Shown here in pieces: positions 45,871-55,532 of a stretch of 64,000 nt of DNA. This DNA is from an uncultured Pelagibacteraceae bacterium. GTDB taxonomy: Bacteria > Pseudomonadota > Alphaproteobacteria > Pelagibacterales > Pelagibacteraceae. Below the pieces are notes generated by a model. That model searched no databases. It was not told where the DNA came from and saw only the letters and a list, made by a program, of their open reading frames with translations. The translations under genes and the position numbers were made by a program. Location: the NCBI GenBank assembly GCA_902581445.1, contig CACHOG010000003.1, positions 1 to 64,000 of the forward strand. The letters run 5' to 3'. Numbering within the stretch: position 1 is the stretch's first letter; the number at the start of each line of letters is the position of its first letter.

Positions 45871-46994
45871 TGAGTGAAGATATAAAAAAAGGTTTACTTG
45901 GAATAGTTGTTGATGAGACAGAAGTTTCAAAAGTTATGCCAGAGATCAATTCTCTTACTTACAGAGGTTATGCAGCTCAAGACCTATGTGAATATTGCAG
46001 ATTTGAAGAAGTTGCCTACTTAATTTTAAATAAAGATCTTCCAAATACTATTCAGCTAAGAAAATTTGAGAAAGAAGAAAAAAATAATAGAGAATTATCT
46101 AAAGACCTTTATTCAATTTTAAAAAAGATGCCTAAAAAAGCTCATCCAATGGATGTAGCAAGAACAGCTGTTAGTGTAATGGGCTTAGAGGATAAGGAAA
46201 CGACAGACTCTTCACCAGAGGCAAACATGCGAAAAGCAATTAGAATTTTGGCTAAAACACCTACTGCTTTAGCTGCCTTTTATAGATTGAGAAAAGGAAA
46301 AACAATTATTAAACCTAAAAAAGATCTAAATATTGCTGAAAATTTTTTCTACATGTGTTTTGGTAAAGTGCCACAAAAGGAAATTGTCAAAGCTTTTGAT
46401 GTTTCTCTAATTTTATACGCTGAACATAGTTTTAATGTATCAACATTCACAGCAAGAACTATTACAAGTAGTTTATCTGATATTCATGGAGCAATAACCG
46501 GAGCTATTGCAAGTTTAAAAGGACCGCTTCATGGAGGTGCAAACGAAGAAGTGATGCACATGATGAATAAAATTAAGAAACCTGAAAATGCCCTTAAATG
46601 GATTAATAATACTTTAGATAAAAAAGAAGTTGTTATGGGTTTTGGTCATAGAGTTTATAAATCTGGCGACTCAAGAGTACCAACAATGAGAAAATATTTT
46701 TCAAAGGTTGCTAAAATTAAAAAAGATAAAAAGTTTGAAAAAATTTATGACATTGTTGAAAAAGTAATGATTGATAGAAAAAATATACATCCGAACGTTG
46801 ATTACCCAACAGGGCCTACTTATCATTTAATGGGCTTTGACACAGATTTCTTTACGCCAATATTTGTAATATCTAGAATTACAGGTTGGTCAGCGCACAT
46901 AATGGAACAACACGCTGCGAATAAACTAATCAGACCTTTAGCTAGTTATAAAGGTAATCAACACAGAAAAGTTGTTCAATTAAATCAGAGATAA
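45870..46994 (+). CDS. prpC: 2-methylcitrate synthase
   Basis: A 374-residue citrate synthase-family enzyme. Catalytic residues can be placed in YAEHSFNVSTFTAR (His), GFGHRVYK (His) and the C-terminal DFFTPIF segment (Asp). Short length and the prpDB neighbours indicate 2-methylcitrate synthase rather than the housekeeping citrate synthase. It ends directly at the convergent nrdB stop, without a visible terminator. Confidence 0.92.
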   Translation: MSEDIKKGLLGIVVDETEVSKVMPEINSLTYRGYAAQDLCEYCRFEEVAYLILNKDLPNTIQLRKFEKEEKNNRELSKDLYSILKKMPKKAHPMDVARTAVSVMGLEDKETTDSSPEANMRKAIRILAKTPTALAAFYRLRKGKTIIKPKKDLNIAENFFYMCFGKVPQKEIVKAFDVSLILYAEHSFNVSTFTARTITSSLSDIHGAITGAIASLKGPLHGGANEEVMHMMNKIKKPENALKWINNTLDKKEVVMGFGHRVYKSGDSRVPTMRKYFSKVAKIKKDKKFEKIYDIVEKVMIDRKNIHPNVDYPTGPTYHLMGFDTDFFTPIFVISRITGWSAHIMEQHAANKLIRPLASYKGNQHRKVVQLNQR

Positions 46995-48002
46995 TTAACT
47001 AAACGCTTCAGTCCAGTTTCCTCTAGTTGATGCTTTTGAATATTCTGTTGCTCTTCCTTCAAAAAAGTTCATGTGTTCAACAGCATTCAACATGGTATCC
47101 AACCATGTCAAAGGATTCTTATCAACTTTATAAATTGGTTCTAATCCTAATTGAGATAATCTTCTATTACCAATAAATCTTATATAGTCTTTTACTTCTT
47201 GTGCAGTTAATCCTTGCATTGGCCCCATTTCAAACGCGAGATCAATAAATGCATCTTCATGCTCAATAATCGTTCTGCAAGCCTCATAAAGTTCTTTTTT
47301 AAGTTGTGGCGTCCAAACTTCTGGATTTTCTTTTATGAACTCTTTAAATATTCTTATCATTGAATTGCAATGAAGTGTTTCATCTCTAACTGACCAAGTT
47401 ACGATTTGACCCATACCTTTCATTTTATTAAATCTTGGGAAGTTTAAGAGAATTGCAAAACTTGCGAAAAGCTGAAGTCCTTCTGTAAAAGCACTAAATA
47501 CTGCAACAGTTTTCGCAATGTCCTCTTTTGAGTTTACATTAAAATTTTGCATATAATCGTATTTATCCTTCATCTCTTTATATTTCATAAATGCAGAGTA
47601 TTCTGACTCCGGCATTCCAATTGTATCTAATAAATGTGAGTAAGCAGCGATGTGAACTGTCTCCATTGCTGCAAAAGCAGTCATCATCATTAATACTTCT
47701 GTAGGTTTAAAAACTGTTGTGTAGTGTCTCAAATAACAGTTATTTACTTCAACATCCGCTTGAGTAAAAAATCTAAAAATCTGCGTTAATAAATTTTTTT
47801 CTGCTTGGGATAAGTTTTTTTGCCAATCTCTTACATCATCTCCTAAAGGCACCTCTTCTGGAAGCCAGTGAATTCTTTGTTGTGTTAACCATGCATCGTA
47901 ACACCAAGGATATCTGAACGGTTTATAAACTGGGTTTTCTACTAATAGACCCATTTTTTTTGGTTGAATAATTTCTTTTTTTTCTTGTTTTATTACTGAC
48001 AT
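46995..48002 (-). CDS. nrdB: Ribonucleotide reductase beta subunit
   Basis: About 335 residues from the ATG at 48002, chosen because GAGGAG (48011-48016) is eight bases upstream; an in-frame GTG at 48011 overlaps this site. The ferritin-like R2 fold holds the diiron ligands in ADVEVNNCYLRHY, METVHIAAYSH and VRDETLHCNS, and a C-terminal tail that contacts NrdA. It is the radical-bearing partner of NrdA and overlaps it by 10 bases. Confidence 0.96.
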   Translation of the reverse strand: MSVIKQEKKEIIQPKKMGLLVENPVYKPFRYPWCYDAWLTQQRIHWLPEEVPLGDDVRDWQKNLSQAEKNLLTQIFRFFTQADVEVNNCYLRHYTTVFKPTEVLMMMTAFAAMETVHIAAYSHLLDTIGMPESEYSAFMKYKEMKDKYDYMQNFNVNSKEDIAKTVAVFSAFTEGLQLFASFAILLNFPRFNKMKGMGQIVTWSVRDETLHCNSMIRIFKEFIKENPEVWTPQLKKELYEACRTIIEHEDAFIDLAFEMGPMQGLTAQEVKDYIRFIGNRRLSQLGLEPIYKVDKNPLTWLDTMLNAVEHMNFFEGRATEYSKASTRGNWTEAFS

Positions 48003-49933
48003 GATAAACACTCCTCGTATTCTGGTTGACTGTCTTGTTGTTTGTTAGATTTGTAAACGTTAGCTGTAATATCTGTTGATTTTGCATCATTAACATTTTC
48101 AGCACGTTGAATTGATTTTGACCTACAATAATACAAGCTTTTCAATCCTTTTTTCCAGGCTTGAAAGTGAATTTGATGCAGCTCTTTTTTATGCACATCT
48201 GCAGGTAAAAATATGTTTATTGATTGAGCTTGAGATATATGAGGTGTTCTATCAGCGCTCAATTCTATTATCCATTTTTGATCTAGTTCAAAAGCTGTTT
48301 TAAATACATCTTTTTCATTTTGATTTAAGAAATCTAAATGTGAAACAGATCCTTGATTAGTTGTAATGCTTGACCAAACTTCATCGTTATCTTTATCGTA
48401 TTTAGCAAGGATTTGTTTTAAGTGTCTATTCCTTACATTAAATGATCCAGATAAAGTTTTATGCGTATAACTATTGGCAGCTATAGGTTCAACACCTGGT
48501 GATGTTCCACCACAAATAATAGAAATAGATGCTGTTGGAGCAATAGCGGTTTTATTTGAAAATCTTTCATTAATTCCATACTCAGCCGCATCAGGACAAG
48601 GTCCTCTTTCTTCAGCTAAATCTTTTGATGCTTTATCGACATGTCTATGAATGTGTTCAAAAATCTTTTTATTCCAAGCTTTACTCATAACAGATTCTAA
48701 CGGAATCATTTTTTTTTGGAAAAATGAATGGAGTCCCATTACACCTAATCCAACACTTCTTTCTTTTAACGCAGAGTATGTTGCATCACTAAATTGTTCT
48801 GGTGCATTTTCAATAAAATCAGTTAGAACATTGTCTAAAAATCTCATTACATCTCCAATAAAATTTTCATCATCTTTCCATTCATCATATTTTTCTACGT
48901 TTAAAGAGGACAAACAACATACTGCAGTTCTATCTCTGCCCTCTTTATCAACACCAGTCGGTAAAGTAATTTCGCTACAAAGATTTGATGTCTTAACAGT
49001 TAAACCTGCAAGCTTATGATGCTGTGGGATCATTCTATTAACTGTATCTATATAAATTATATATGGCTCACCAGTTTCGATTCTAGCTGTTAGAAGTCTA
49101 ATCCATAAATTTCTTGCTGATACGGTAGCTTGAACAGCTCCATCTTTTGGACTTTTTAACGCCCACTGTTCGTCCAACTCTACTGCTCGCATAAACGCAT
49201 CTGATACCAAAACTCCATGGTGTAAGTTTAAAGCTTTTCTGTTTGGGTCACCACCTGTAGGTCTTCTCATTTCAATAAACTCTTCAATCTCAGGATGATC
49301 AATTGGTAGATAACATGCTGCCGATCCTCTTCTCAAAGAACCTTGACTTATTGCCATTGTCAAAGAGTCCATAACTTTAATAAATGGAATTATTCCAGAA
49401 GTCTTACCTACTCTTCCAATTTTTTCACCAATAGATCTAAGGTTACCCCAGTAACTTCCAATTCCTCCGCCTCTAGCTGCTAGCCAAACATTTTCACTCC
49501 ATAAATCTAAAATTCCGTTTAGGCTATCTCCTGCTTCGTTGAGAAAACACGAAATAGGAAGGCCCCTTGTTGTTCCCCCATTAGATAAAACTGGTGTTGC
49601 TGGCATGAACCAAAGTTGACTTATGTAATTGTAAAGTCTTTGTGCATGTAAATTGTCATCTGCATAATGACTAGCAACCCTTGCAAAGAGATCTTGAAAT
49701 GATTCATTTTCACCCAAATATCTATCGCTTAAAGTTGCTTTACCAAAATCTGTTAAATTACTATCTCTTGATCTGTCTATTTTGATAGTTATGCCTCTAG
49801 AGTTTTGGAATAGTTCTGTATTATTATTTAAGGAGAATAAATCTGGTCTTTTATCCTTATTAATCAACTCCTGGTTGTTATTGCTATATTCTGAGACAGC
49901 TTTCTTTATTGCCTGAGATACTAATTTGTTCAT
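47993..49933 (-). CDS. nrdA: Ribonucleotide reductase alpha subunit
   Basis: A 646-residue class I large subunit. It lacks a recognisable ATP-cone at the N-terminus and starts directly with the R1 N-terminal region. Segments seen are PATPVLSNGGT, PISCFLNEAGDS (active-site Cys), CSEITLPTG, NLCSE and PTASISIICGGTSPGVEP, and the C-terminal ECLSCQ with the CxxC redox pair. It reduces ribonucleotides together with NrdB. Two NrdR-box-like sites lie 23-69 bases upstream of its start. Confidence 0.96.
   Translation of the reverse strand: MNKLVSQAIKKAVSEYSNNNQELINKDKRPDLFSLNNNTELFQNSRGITIKIDRSRDSNLTDFGKATLSDRYLGENESFQDLFARVASHYADDNLHAQRLYNYISQLWFMPATPVLSNGGTTRGLPISCFLNEAGDSLNGILDLWSENVWLAARGGGIGSYWGNLRSIGEKIGRVGKTSGIIPFIKVMDSLTMAISQGSLRRGSAACYLPIDHPEIEEFIEMRRPTGGDPNRKALNLHHGVLVSDAFMRAVELDEQWALKSPKDGAVQATVSARNLWIRLLTARIETGEPYIIYIDTVNRMIPQHHKLAGLTVKTSNLCSEITLPTGVDKEGRDRTAVCCLSSLNVEKYDEWKDDENFIGDVMRFLDNVLTDFIENAPEQFSDATYSALKERSVGLGVMGLHSFFQKKMIPLESVMSKAWNKKIFEHIHRHVDKASKDLAEERGPCPDAAEYGINERFSNKTAIAPTASISIICGGTSPGVEPIAANSYTHKTLSGSFNVRNRHLKQILAKYDKDNDEVWSSITTNQGSVSHLDFLNQNEKDVFKTAFELDQKWIIELSADRTPHISQAQSINIFLPADVHKKELHQIHFQAWKKGLKSLYYCRSKSIQRAENVNDAKSTDITANVYKSNKQQDSQPEYEECLSCQ
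48011..48016 (-). promoter_or_regulatory. Shine-Dalgarno that decides the nrdB start
   Basis: Minus-strand GAGGAG, inside the nrdA 3' end, is eight bases before ATG at 48002. The alternative GTG at 48011 would begin within this motif. Confidence 0.7.
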
Positions 49934-49955
49934 AAATCCCTTAAAATTTGTTAAA

Positions 49956-50002
49956 CAACTATATGTTGTATGAAGATATCTTTAATACACTATATGAATT
50001 AA
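49956..50002 (-). promoter_or_regulatory. Two candidate NrdR boxes upstream of nrdAB
   Basis: Box 1 at 49956-49971 contains CTATATGTTGT and box 2 at 49987-50002 contains ACACTATAT. Both fit parts of the NrdR consensus acaCwATATaTwGtgt, and their equivalent bases are 31 bases apart, about three helical turns, which is the usual arrangement for NrdR. The sites lie upstream of nrdA in the divergent region shared with the phosphohexomutase gene. This suggests nucleotide-dependent repression. Confidence 0.65.
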
Positions 50003-50077
50003 AAATCAACAGAACATTTATAGAACATAATAAAAAATTTAGCAATAAAAAATTAAAAAAAATATACAAATATCAAC

Positions 50078-51523
50078 ATGTCTAATCTTAAAAAAATAGA
50101 TCCCTTAGGCTTTAGAGAATATGACGCAAGGTGGTTATTTCCAGAGAGCATTAATGAAGAGGGAATCGATTCAGTTGGAAGGGGATTTGGGACTCAAGTT
50201 ATTTCTAAAATAAAAAATCCAACAGTGATAGTTGGACATGATTATAGATCATATAGTGAAAATGTAAAAAAAAATTTTGTTAAAGGACTACTATCAACAG
50301 GTTGCAACGTAAAAGATATAGGTTTGTGTCTCTCACCTACAGTATACTTTTCTCAATTTAAATTAAATTCTGATGCAGTAGCAATGATAACTGCAAGTCA
50401 TAATGAAAACGGATGGACAGGTATAAAAATGGGTATTGAAAAAGGCCTAACTCATTGCAAGGATGAAATGTCAGATCTAAAAGATATTGTATTGAATGAA
50501 AAATTTTCAAAAGGATCTGGAAAATATGAAGAAGTGAAAGATTTTAATAAAACTTACATTCATGAACTATCACAAAATAAAATTAAAAAAAAACTAAAGG
50601 TAGTAGCAGCTTGTGGAAACGGCACTGCTGGTATTTTTGCCCCAGATATTTTAAGAGGTATAGGTTGTGATGTAATAGAATTAGATTGTAATTTAGATTA
50701 TACTTTTCCAAGGTATAACCCTAATCCGGAGGATATGGAGATGCTTCATGAAATCGCTAAATGTGTTAGAGAAAATAAAGCAGATGTTGGTTTCGGGTTT
50801 GATGGGGACGGTGATAGAGTTGGTGTAATAGACAATAAGGGAAATGAAATATTTGCAGATAAAATTGGTTTATTAATTGCAAGAGATATTTCTAACTCTC
50901 ATAAAAATTCGAAGTTTGTTGTAGATGTTAAATCAACAGGATTATTTATGAAAGATGAAATTTTAAAAAAAAATAACTGTGAAACTATTTATTGGAAGAC
51001 AGGTCATTCATATATTAAAAGAAAGGTAAATGAAGACAATGCAATAGCAGGATTTGAAAAAAGTGGTCATTTCTTTTTTAATAAACCACTAGGATATGGA
51101 TATGATGATGGTATTAATTCCGCCATTCAAATATGTAAATTATTGGACAATCAAAATGAATATTTAGATGTTTTAATCAATGCTCTACCAAAAACATTTC
51201 AAAGTCCTACTATGGGTCCCTTTTGTAAAGATAATGAAAAATATGATGTCATAGATGATATAACTTTAAAAATAAAAAAATTAAAAGAAAAAAACATAAA
51301 AATTGAAGGCCAAGAGATAATTGATATTTTAACAGTTAATGGAATAAGATTTACTCTAAATGATGGTTCTTGGGGCTTAATAAGAGCTTCATCAAATAAA
51401 CCTTCACTAGTTATAGTTACTGAAAGTCCGACTTCAGATAAAATTAAAAAAAAAATTTTTGATTTTATTGATAATCTTTTACAACAAACCGGTAAGATTG
51501 GTAAATACGATCAAAAAATTTAA
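50078..51523 (+). CDS. Phosphomannomutase/phosphoglucomutase
   Basis: A 481-residue alpha-D-phosphohexomutase. The phosphoserine loop is TASHNE with Ser107; the metal loop is DGDGDR at 242-247; the sugar-specificity loop is GFEKSGHFFF. It interconverts hexose 6- and 1-phosphates for nucleotide-sugar synthesis, which would feed the glycan and glucosylglycerate genes in this window. It starts 144 bases from nrdA; TATACA at 50063-50068 may be its -10 element, close to the ATG. Confidence 0.9.
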   Translation: MSNLKKIDPLGFREYDARWLFPESINEEGIDSVGRGFGTQVISKIKNPTVIVGHDYRSYSENVKKNFVKGLLSTGCNVKDIGLCLSPTVYFSQFKLNSDAVAMITASHNENGWTGIKMGIEKGLTHCKDEMSDLKDIVLNEKFSKGSGKYEEVKDFNKTYIHELSQNKIKKKLKVVAACGNGTAGIFAPDILRGIGCDVIELDCNLDYTFPRYNPNPEDMEMLHEIAKCVRENKADVGFGFDGDGDRVGVIDNKGNEIFADKIGLLIARDISNSHKNSKFVVDVKSTGLFMKDEILKKNNCETIYWKTGHSYIKRKVNEDNAIAGFEKSGHFFFNKPLGYGYDDGINSAIQICKLLDNQNEYLDVLINALPKTFQSPTMGPFCKDNEKYDVIDDITLKIKKLKEKNIKIEGQEIIDILTVNGIRFTLNDGSWGLIRASSNKPSLVIVTESPTSDKIKKKIFDFIDNLLQQTGKIGKYDQKI

Positions 51524-52306
51524 TTAAATATTAAAATATCTATAAATAAATATTGTTCCTACAGTATATAAAAAAACTCCAAACAATCGTTGAGCTTTTA
51601 ATTTATCCATTTTATAAACTGTATTCGCTCCTACTCTTGCCATAAAACTAGTGATCGGTACAAAAAGAATAAAAGCAGGTAAATTAACAAAACCAATACT
51701 AAAAGGTAAGTTCACATCAAAATAAAATCCAGAAATTAAAAAACCTATTGATCCAGTAAATGAAATAAAAAAACCAATTGCAGCAGCGCTTCCAATACAT
51801 TTGCTAATCGGATATCCCAAATATCTTAATATTGGCACATTCATCATTGCACCAGTAATACCCATCGGTGCTGAAATAAATCCAGACAGAATTCCAAAAA
51901 TAATACGTGGGGAAAGTGATGGATTGGGTTTAATTTTTTTAATTTTTTCCTGTGCTAACATTAAATAAGCTCCAAAAACATATACAACTATAGAAAAGAA
52001 CAGAACTAACATCTTAGTTTTCATGATAGATGCAAAAAAAGTGCCTATCAGCACTCCAATAACAACAAATATACCAAAAGTCTTAACCACGCTTAAATCT
52101 ACTAGTTTGTTTTTATGGTGAGTTATTACAGAAACTGTTGATGTAAAAATAGTAATAGAAAAGGCTGTTCCCACAGTTAAATGCATCAAATAATTTTTAT
52201 CGAAATTTAACTTTTCAAAGATAAAAAAAAGGCAAGGAACAGAAATTAAGCCACCACCGATACCAAATAAACCTGCAAAAAAACCAACAGCAGTTGCTGC
52301 AAACAT
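51524..52306 (-). CDS. TauE/SafE-family permease, copy 1
   Basis: A 260-residue membrane protein of the TSUP/DUF81 family with eight hydrophobic segments in two related halves. The first half contains FGIGGGLISVP, and the second GFISAPMGITGAMMNVP, the family repeat. TSUP proteins export sulphite, sulphoacetate or related anions. It is paralogous to the next gene upstream (52371-53207) and ends against the phosphohexomutase stop. The substrate is unknown. Confidence 0.88.
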   Translation of the reverse strand: MFAATAVGFFAGLFGIGGGLISVPCLFFIFEKLNFDKNYLMHLTVGTAFSITIFTSTVSVITHHKNKLVDLSVVKTFGIFVVIGVLIGTFFASIMKTKMLVLFFSIVVYVFGAYLMLAQEKIKKIKPNPSLSPRIIFGILSGFISAPMGITGAMMNVPILRYLGYPISKCIGSAAAIGFFISFTGSIGFLISGFYFDVNLPFSIGFVNLPAFILFVPITSFMARVGANTVYKMDKLKAQRLFGVFLYTVGTIFIYRYFNI

Positions 52307-52370
52307 TATTAGTAGTAAGAAATACCAATATTCGTTTATTAAATATGTTAGTGACAGAAAAACCTTTTGA

Positions 52371-53207
52371 TTAAGTTATACTAAAGTATTCAAAGAACGA
52401 TCTAGCAGATACAATTAATAAAAAACAGCCAAATATTCTACTTAATAATTTTTTGTCAATTTTATATACAACCTTTGCGCCTATTCTTGCCATAACCATT
52501 GTTACTGGCACAAATACAGCAAACCCTAAAAGATTTATATAGCCAACGCTATATGGTGTATTAATATTATCAATTATATTTCCACCTATTATCATTGTGG
52601 TGGTGCCTGTAACTGCTATTAAAAATCCAACTGCAGCTGCAGTTCCTATAGATTTTCTGATATCATATCCAAAGGTTCTCATAAATGGCACCATTAATGA
52701 ACCACCACCAATTCCTAGAGGTACAGAAATAAAACCAATTAATAAACCTGAAATATTTTTAATTGTATTTGAAATTTTTTTTGGGCTTTCAACAAGTTTT
52801 TCTCTTAAAAAAATAAAAAAAAATCCTACAAAACATGAAAAGATTGCAAAGAATAAAACTAGTGCTGGAGTTTTTAAATTTACTGCCAAAAAAGTTCCAG
52901 CCAAAACACCTAAGACAATTAAAATACCAAAAGTCTTTACCATTTTAAAATCTACCGCATCATATTCCATATGAGTTTTTGCCGAAATTATTGAAGTTGG
53001 AATAATTATTGCAAGAGAAGTTCCAACAGACAAATGCATTCTTGTAACAATGTCAAAGTCAAGAACACTGAATGCATAATACAGAGCGGGAACCATTATT
53101 ATACCTCCCCCTACTCCAAGTAATCCTGCCATAAAACCAGCAACAGCTGCAGCAATAGCTAATACTGTTAAAAGATTTATTATGACCCCTGAATCTATAT
53201 TTTCCAT
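52371..53207 (-). CDS. TauE/SafE-family permease, copy 2
   Basis: A 278-residue TSUP/DUF81 permease with the paired repeats LLGVGGGIIMVP and FISVPLGIGGGSLMVP. It closely resembles the adjacent copy 1 in arrangement and in the C-terminal MARIGAKVVYKIDK (MARVGANTVYKMDK in copy 1), consistent with a tandem duplication. Its ATG overlaps the dusA stop by one base. It probably exports an organic or inorganic sulphur anion. Confidence 0.88.
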   Translation of the reverse strand: MENIDSGVIINLLTVLAIAAAVAGFMAGLLGVGGGIIMVPALYYAFSVLDFDIVTRMHLSVGTSLAIIIPTSIISAKTHMEYDAVDFKMVKTFGILIVLGVLAGTFLAVNLKTPALVLFFAIFSCFVGFFFIFLREKLVESPKKISNTIKNISGLLIGFISVPLGIGGGSLMVPFMRTFGYDIRKSIGTAAAVGFLIAVTGTTTMIIGGNIIDNINTPYSVGYINLLGFAVFVPVTMVMARIGAKVVYKIDKKLLSRIFGCFLLIVSARSFFEYFSIT

Positions 53208-54211
53208 CAGGCAGTTAATTGATTTGCTTTTTCATTATTTTGAGCAATATCCATAATATGTTTTGCTTTTTGGAAATCAGAATCTCTTGCCATCATATTA
53301 TCACTTAAATATTTTTTCCACTCTTTTGAACCTGGTTGACCATAATAAAGTCCAACTGTATGTCTCATTACTTGATTTACTTTAGTTCCAGTTTTAAGTT
53401 CTTTTTCAAGATATTTTAGAATTTGTTTAACGATATCTTCTCTCGATGATACGTTTGAATTGTTAAATATTTCTTTCTCAATATCTTTTAAAAAATACGG
53501 ATTTTGGTAAATCGCCCTACCTATCATCACACCATCACAATAATTTAAATGGTTTTTAATCTGATCCGTAGTAGTAATTCCTCCATTAATTATAATTTCT
53601 AAATCCGGGTTGGATTTCTTAATCTCATAAACCATTCCATAGTTTAATTTTGGAATATTTAAGTTTTGCTTTGGAGTAAGGCCTTTTAAAATTGCCTTTC
53701 TGGCATGTAAAATAATAGTTTTACAACCAGTTTGTTTCATTTTATTGACAAACATATTTAAATAATCAAATTCCTCTGTATCATCAAACCCTATTCTTGT
53801 TTTAGCTGTGATTGGAATACTGCAAGATTTTTTCATTTCAGCCAAACATTCAGATACAAGATCTGGTTCTTTCATTAAACAAGCCCCAAAAGAATTTTTT
53901 TGAACTTTTTTACTAGGACAACCTAAATTAATATTAATCTCATCATAACCATAATCTTCGGCAATTTTAGCAACTTCGGCTAGCTCTTTTTTATCGGAAC
54001 CACCTACTTGTAATGCTAAAGGTTTTTCCAAGTCATTAAACATAAGTAATTTATGCTTATCACCACGTAATACTGCTTTAGTAACAACCATCTCCGTGTA
54101 AAGCATTACATTTTTACTTATAAGTCTTAAGAAATATCTATCATGACGGTCGGTACAATCCATCATGGGAGCAACCGAAATTTTTCTATTAATTTTTTTT
54201 TTAATATCCAA
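53207..54211 (-). CDS. dusA: tRNA-dihydrouridine synthase A
   Basis: A 334-residue FMN-dependent Dus enzyme. Seen are SVAPMMDCTDRHDRYF near residue 11, NLGCPS with the flavin-site and catalytic Cys in FGACLM, HARKAILKGLT and NGGI, all typical of DusA. It reduces uridines in the tRNA D-loop. It overlaps the TRAP permease gene by 11 bases and the TauE gene by one, so the minus-strand run is probably one transcript. Confidence 0.94.
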   Translation of the reverse strand: MDIKKKINRKISVAPMMDCTDRHDRYFLRLISKNVMLYTEMVVTKAVLRGDKHKLLMFNDLEKPLALQVGGSDKKELAEVAKIAEDYGYDEININLGCPSKKVQKNSFGACLMKEPDLVSECLAEMKKSCSIPITAKTRIGFDDTEEFDYLNMFVNKMKQTGCKTIILHARKAILKGLTPKQNLNIPKLNYGMVYEIKKSNPDLEIIINGGITTTDQIKNHLNYCDGVMIGRAIYQNPYFLKDIEKEIFNNSNVSSREDIVKQILKYLEKELKTGTKVNQVMRHTVGLYYGQPGSKEWKKYLSDNMMARDSDFQKAKHIMDIAQNNEKANQLTA

Positions 54212-55532
54212 GAGCTTTACCCATTACTTTATCAGGTAACCATGTAACAATTTCTGGAAAAATACATAATATTAAAATTGCTAAAGCCATTATTATCATA
54301 AAAGGCACTGATCCTTTTAAAATTTCTTTCAAGCTAACATCGGGAGTAATACCTTTAATTATATATAGATTTAAACCCACTGGTGGAGTGATTAAACCAA
54401 TCTCCATATTAATTGTAAATACTATGGCAAACCAATATGGATCAAAGCCTAGAGTTGTAATTACTGGTAATAATATTGCTGAAGTCATTACAATTACTGC
54501 AACAGGGGGTAAAAAGAAACCAGCTATTAAAAGAAAAATATTTATTAAAATAAATATAACCCATTTATTTGAACTTAGTTCTACCATGCTCTGAGCTAAA
54601 GATTGAGTTACATAAAGTTGCGAAAGAGTAAATGCAAAAAGATAAGAGGCTGCAATGATGAACATTATCATTACACTTTCTTTCATTGAAACTTTAACTA
54701 TGTTCCATATTTTTTTTGGTTGATAAATTTTATAAACAACCGCTATCATTACAAAAACTAGAAATGCTCCAACTCCTGAGGCTTCAGATGGGGTGGCTAC
54801 TCCTCCATATAAAACATACAAAACTCCAGCTATAATTGCTAAAAATGGGAAAATCCTTGGTAACACTTCAAGTTTTTCTTTTAAGGTGGGACGTTTCCTA
54901 TTCTTTAAAGCTTTTGCAGCGTCTTTATCAATAAAGTAACTGTGGATTAATGCCCATACTGCAAACATACCTGCAAGCATGAAGCCAGGTATTAAACCGC
55001 ATAAAAATAATCTTCCGATAGAAGTACCAGTTGCAATACCATAAACAATTAAAACTATACTTGGTGGAATTAAAACTCCTAAAGTTCCTCCAGCAGCAAT
55101 GGTTCCTGTAGCGATTTGATCTGAATACCCTCTCTTTCTCATTTCAGGTATACCCATAGTCCCAATTGCTGCACAGGTAGCTGGACTTGAACCACTTAAG
55201 GCCGCAAAAATTGAGCATGCACCTATATTAGAAATAACTAATCCACCTGGAACTCTCCATAACCATCTATCTAAACCAATATATAAATCTTTACCTGCTG
55301 GTGAATTAGCTACAGCCATTCCCATTAAAATGAACATCGGAATTGAAAGTAAAACGAAAGAATTTAGACCAGCATAGAATGTTTCAGCAAAAACATCTAA
55401 CATTTGAAAACCTTCAAAAGAAACAAGTAGTGCTATAGAAACAAAACTCAAACCAAAAGCAATAGGGATTCCAGAGAAAAGAACAATCAAAGTAAAAACT
55501 GCAACAATCAATGCTATTATTAATGGATCCAT
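54201..55532 (-). CDS. TRAP transporter large permease (DctM type)
   Basis: A 443-residue membrane protein with about twelve helices. The DctM pattern is visible in LSIPMFILMGMAVANS, GSSPATCAAIGTMGIPEMRKRGY and LIPPSIVLIVYG. It imports a carboxylate or similar organic anion by sodium symport together with the small permease and the binding protein. The substrate cannot be read from the sequence. It is coupled to the small subunit by one base. Confidence 0.95.
   Translation of the reverse strand: MDPLIIALIVAVFTLIVLFSGIPIAFGLSFVSIALLVSFEGFQMLDVFAETFYAGLNSFVLLSIPMFILMGMAVANSPAGKDLYIGLDRWLWRVPGGLVISNIGACSIFAALSGSSPATCAAIGTMGIPEMRKRGYSDQIATGTIAAGGTLGVLIPPSIVLIVYGIATGTSIGRLFLCGLIPGFMLAGMFAVWALIHSYFIDKDAAKALKNRKRPTLKEKLEVLPRIFPFLAIIAGVLYVLYGGVATPSEASGVGAFLVFVMIAVVYKIYQPKKIWNIVKVSMKESVMIMFIIAASYLFAFTLSQLYVTQSLAQSMVELSSNKWVIFILINIFLLIAGFFLPPVAVIVMTSAILLPVITTLGFDPYWFAIVFTINMEIGLITPPVGLNLYIIKGITPDVSLKEILKGSVPFMIIMALAILILCIFPEIVTWLPDKVMGKALGY

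Noticed and set aside
52597-52974. Plus-strand 125-codon open frame in a TauE gene
   Set aside because: Antisense to conserved TSUP motifs; Lys/Pro-rich composition is typical of reverse reading of membrane-protein codons.
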